Below, in pieces: positions 62,430 to 64,000 of a stretch of 64,000 nt of DNA; positions within the stretch are counted from its first letter, which is position 1, and each line of letters starts with the position of its first letter. The stretch comes from Flavobacterium acetivorans. Lineage in GTDB: Bacteria; Bacteroidota; Bacteroidia; Flavobacteriales; Flavobacteriaceae. The notes below the pieces were generated by a model. The model did no database searches. It saw nothing but the letters and a program-made list of their open reading frames with translations, and was not told the origin of the DNA. The translations under genes were made by a program, and so were the position numbers. The DNA lies in assembly GCF_020911885.1 (NCBI RefSeq), contig NZ_CP087132.1:2852001-2916000 (forward strand), given 5' to 3'.

Positions 62430-63168
62430 CCACTACTGCCAATAGCCAGAGTTCGTTGGGCTTGAAAAGTCAATAATGAAACTCCTATTGAACGGAACCA
62501 GAAGTTGTGAGTCGTGAGAAGTGAATGGTGAGTGGGATTTTCGGTTTACCCCTTTCCGCCGCGGCGGAAGCCGAAAATGAGGGTGTAATTGTTTTTTAAG
62601 CCGCCCTTATATTTTTAGACCAGAAAATCCGGGCAAGGATTTGAGCGTTGGCCGGCGGGAGTGACCCCCCGAGTCGAGTGTGAAACACGAGCGGCTGGGG
62701 TCGCGATAGGGAAACCGAAACGCAGTGAGGTTCATCGAACACCAATAACAATAAGGGATTAGTGAGATAAATGCGCCCGAGATTTTCGGGATCAAAATAT
62801 TGAGGCTTGATTTTTTTGTTACTTTTTTTATCAAGGAAAAAAGTAAAAATAGCTGCTATCCCCTACTCGTTCTAATATGTATGTCAAGCCATCCCTTATG
62901 GGGTCTATTATAAATGAGTAAGAAGAATTTCAAGAGGCCATTGCGCCTCTTTTATTATGCTCTATAATTAGGTATTACTAGCGGCAAACTACTGAAATAC
63001 CAACCTATGTAAGTACGAAAAGTATCCAACAAATAGAAAGCCCGTTTGATAATTTGTAAGAAAAATTGAATATATTTGAAATATAATAATGTAGGAGGTT
63101 TATCACTACAATCTAAACAAAATTAGGTGTATAATAGCGACCACGTTATTACTATACACTAGTTATAA
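62430..63168. repeat. attC-like element B12 (type A/B hybrid, altered hairpin)
   Basis: It begins around CCACTACTGCCAATAGCC and carries GTTCGTTGGGCTTGAAAAG and ATTGAACGGAACC. The hairpin at 62537-62578 has an inner palindrome TTCCGCCGCGGCGGAA in place of the usual TCCCTAAAGGGA. The GC-rich module (about 62600-62712), an insert not seen elsewhere (CGAAACGCAGTGAGGTTC, about 62715) and the AT-rich stretch follow. Terminator-like GAGGCCATTGCGCCTCTTTTA precedes a TATATTTG segment (63071-63078) and the core GTTATAA (63162-63168). Confidence 0.65.
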
Positions 63169-63193
63169 ACAATTATAAAAAAAGAATATAGTC

Positions 63194-63976
63194 ATGAAAG
63201 TATTTATTAGTTGGTCTGGTGAAAGGAGCCGAAAAGTAGCAGAATTACTTGACGACTGGTTGCAATGTGTAATTCAAGCTGCAGAGCCATGGATGTCAAG
63301 TAAAGACATTGATAGAGGTGCATTATGGTTTACTGAAATTTCAGACCAGCTTGCTGGAACGGGAATTGGAATTGTTTGCTTGACAAAGGAAAACAAAGTT
63401 AAACCATGGATTTTATTTGAAAGCGGTGCTCTAGCAAAAGGAATTTCTTCTAATAGGGTTTGTACATTATTAATTGATTTAAAACCGACAGATGTTGAAA
63501 ACCCTCTAGCTCAATTTAACCATACAAAACCAAACAGAACAGGACTTTGGGAATTAGTTAGAACTATTAATGTTGCTCTAAAAGAAGAATCTTTAAAAGA
63601 AAGTATTTTAGAAAAAGTATTTGATACTTACTGGCCTCAATTTGAAGAGACTTTTAAACTTATTATTAAAGAAACCCCCGAAATGGAGGTAGAAGAAGTA
63701 AGAAGTGAAAATGACATACTGATTGAATTACTTTCTTCTGTTAGAGGAATGGATAGAAGAATGAGAATGGTTGAAAACAGAGAAATACATAATCTCAATA
63801 ACCGTGAATTGGATATAAACAGAAGACGTCCAAGAGCTTCGGAAGCTGAAAAAATGATTATAGAAATGCTTGATTCTAATATGTCACCAGAAATTGTTCA
63901 AGAAATTATGGATGACAGAAGAGTTCCATTAACTTTTATAAAAGAAACGATTGAAAATTATTTAAAGAATAAATAA
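63194..63976 (+). CDS. TIR-like domain protein with C-terminal helical region
   Basis: The protein has 260 residues. The N-terminal about 140 residues look like a TIR-superfamily domain: MKVFISWSGERSRKVAELL, WMSSKDIDRGALWFTEI, IGIVCLTKENKVKPWILFESGAL with the Glu of FESGA at the catalytic position. The middle is a coiled coil. The C-terminal segment (EAEKMIIEMLDSNMSPEIVQEIMDDRRVP) resembles a small helical oligomerisation or adaptor domain. It is related to nucleotide-binding TIR proteins of bacterial immunity. The cassette starts GTTATAAAC (63162) and is followed by ACTGTTTAACAGCTAG at 63976. Confidence 0.8.
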   Translation: MKVFISWSGERSRKVAELLDDWLQCVIQAAEPWMSSKDIDRGALWFTEISDQLAGTGIGIVCLTKENKVKPWILFESGALAKGISSNRVCTLLIDLKPTDVENPLAQFNHTKPNRTGLWELVRTINVALKEESLKESILEKVFDTYWPQFEETFKLIIKETPEMEVEEVRSENDILIELLSSVRGMDRRMRMVENREIHNLNNRELDINRRRPRASEAEKMIIEMLDSNMSPEIVQEIMDDRRVPLTFIKETIENYLKNK

Positions 63977-63978
63977 CT

Positions 63979-64000
63979 GTTTAACAGCTAGAGTTTCGTT
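63979..64000. repeat. attC-like element B13 (start only, cut by window end)
   Basis: GTTTAACAGCTAGAGTTTCG repeats the opening of other elements (AACAGCTAAGxTTCGTTG). It shows that the array continues beyond the window. Confidence 0.7.

Noticed and set aside
1..64000. tRNA, rRNA, riboswitch or origin features
   Set aside because: No cloverleaf with a TTCGA-type arm, no rRNA segment, and no recognisable riboswitch core or DnaA-box cluster was seen; a tRNAscan or Infernal run would be decisive.

Overview
The window looks like a chromosomal segment of a Flavobacterium-type Bacteroidota. It is AT-rich. It has two SusC/SusD pairs, a PorP/SprF protein next to a giant secreted protein with a gliding-motility type C-terminus, and one-component propeller/LuxR regulators. 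TAnnTTTG-type -7 promoter motifs recur between genes. No rRNA, tRNA, CRISPR array or intact transposase was recognised.

Layout. (1) 1-13.9 kb is a polysaccharide utilisation locus: sulfatase, GH2 and GH20 enzymes on the minus strand, a propeller/Y_Y_Y/LuxR regulator, and a divergent susC-susD pair. It most likely targets a sulfated, beta-galactose and GlcNAc-containing glycan. (2) 13.9-23.5 kb is a patchwork of small genes, tandem and heptad repeats, and a toxin-antitoxin pair whose toxin carries a nonsense codon. It also holds a small, decayed cluster of the recombination-site-like elements described in part 5. (3) 23.5-32.4 kb carries porP/sprF, a 2,000-residue HYR-repeat T9SS protein and a TPR/LuxR regulator. 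It is bounded by a 123-bp exact duplication of the 5' end of an AraC-family gene. (4) 33-43.2 kb carries that AraC regulator, a MauE/DoxX redox-type membrane protein, a small Cys-containing DUF6520 protein, and a convergent susC-susD-S9 peptidase operon that suggests peptide uptake and degradation. (5) 43.3-64 kb is the most unusual part. It is a run of one- or two-gene units, nearly all on the plus strand, each separated by related non-coding elements.

The elements in part 5 behave like integron attC sites. They end in a GTTRRRY-like core. Several cassettes begin with a sequence exactly complementary to their own 3' boundary; three pairs match perfectly over 9-10 bp. A complete group II intron sits in one of them, on the opposite strand, and its exact removal restores the consensus site. 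Only a C-terminal fragment of a tyrosine recombinase is present, so the array resembles a cluster of attC sites lacking an integrase (CALIN).

The cargo is mostly defence-like. It includes a P-loop ATPase of the Sll1717 type, two TIR proteins, a Septu-like ATPase/HNH pair, an erythromycin-esterase-like protein, a MutS-like ATPase, a NERD/zinc-finger protein, a CoiA-like zinc protein and a DUF1016/PDDEXK nuclease. Two elements carry a near-perfect Bacteroidota promoter and most others carry at least the -7 motif, so each cassette may be transcribed from the element before it. All functional statements are from reading the sequence; no database search was possible.
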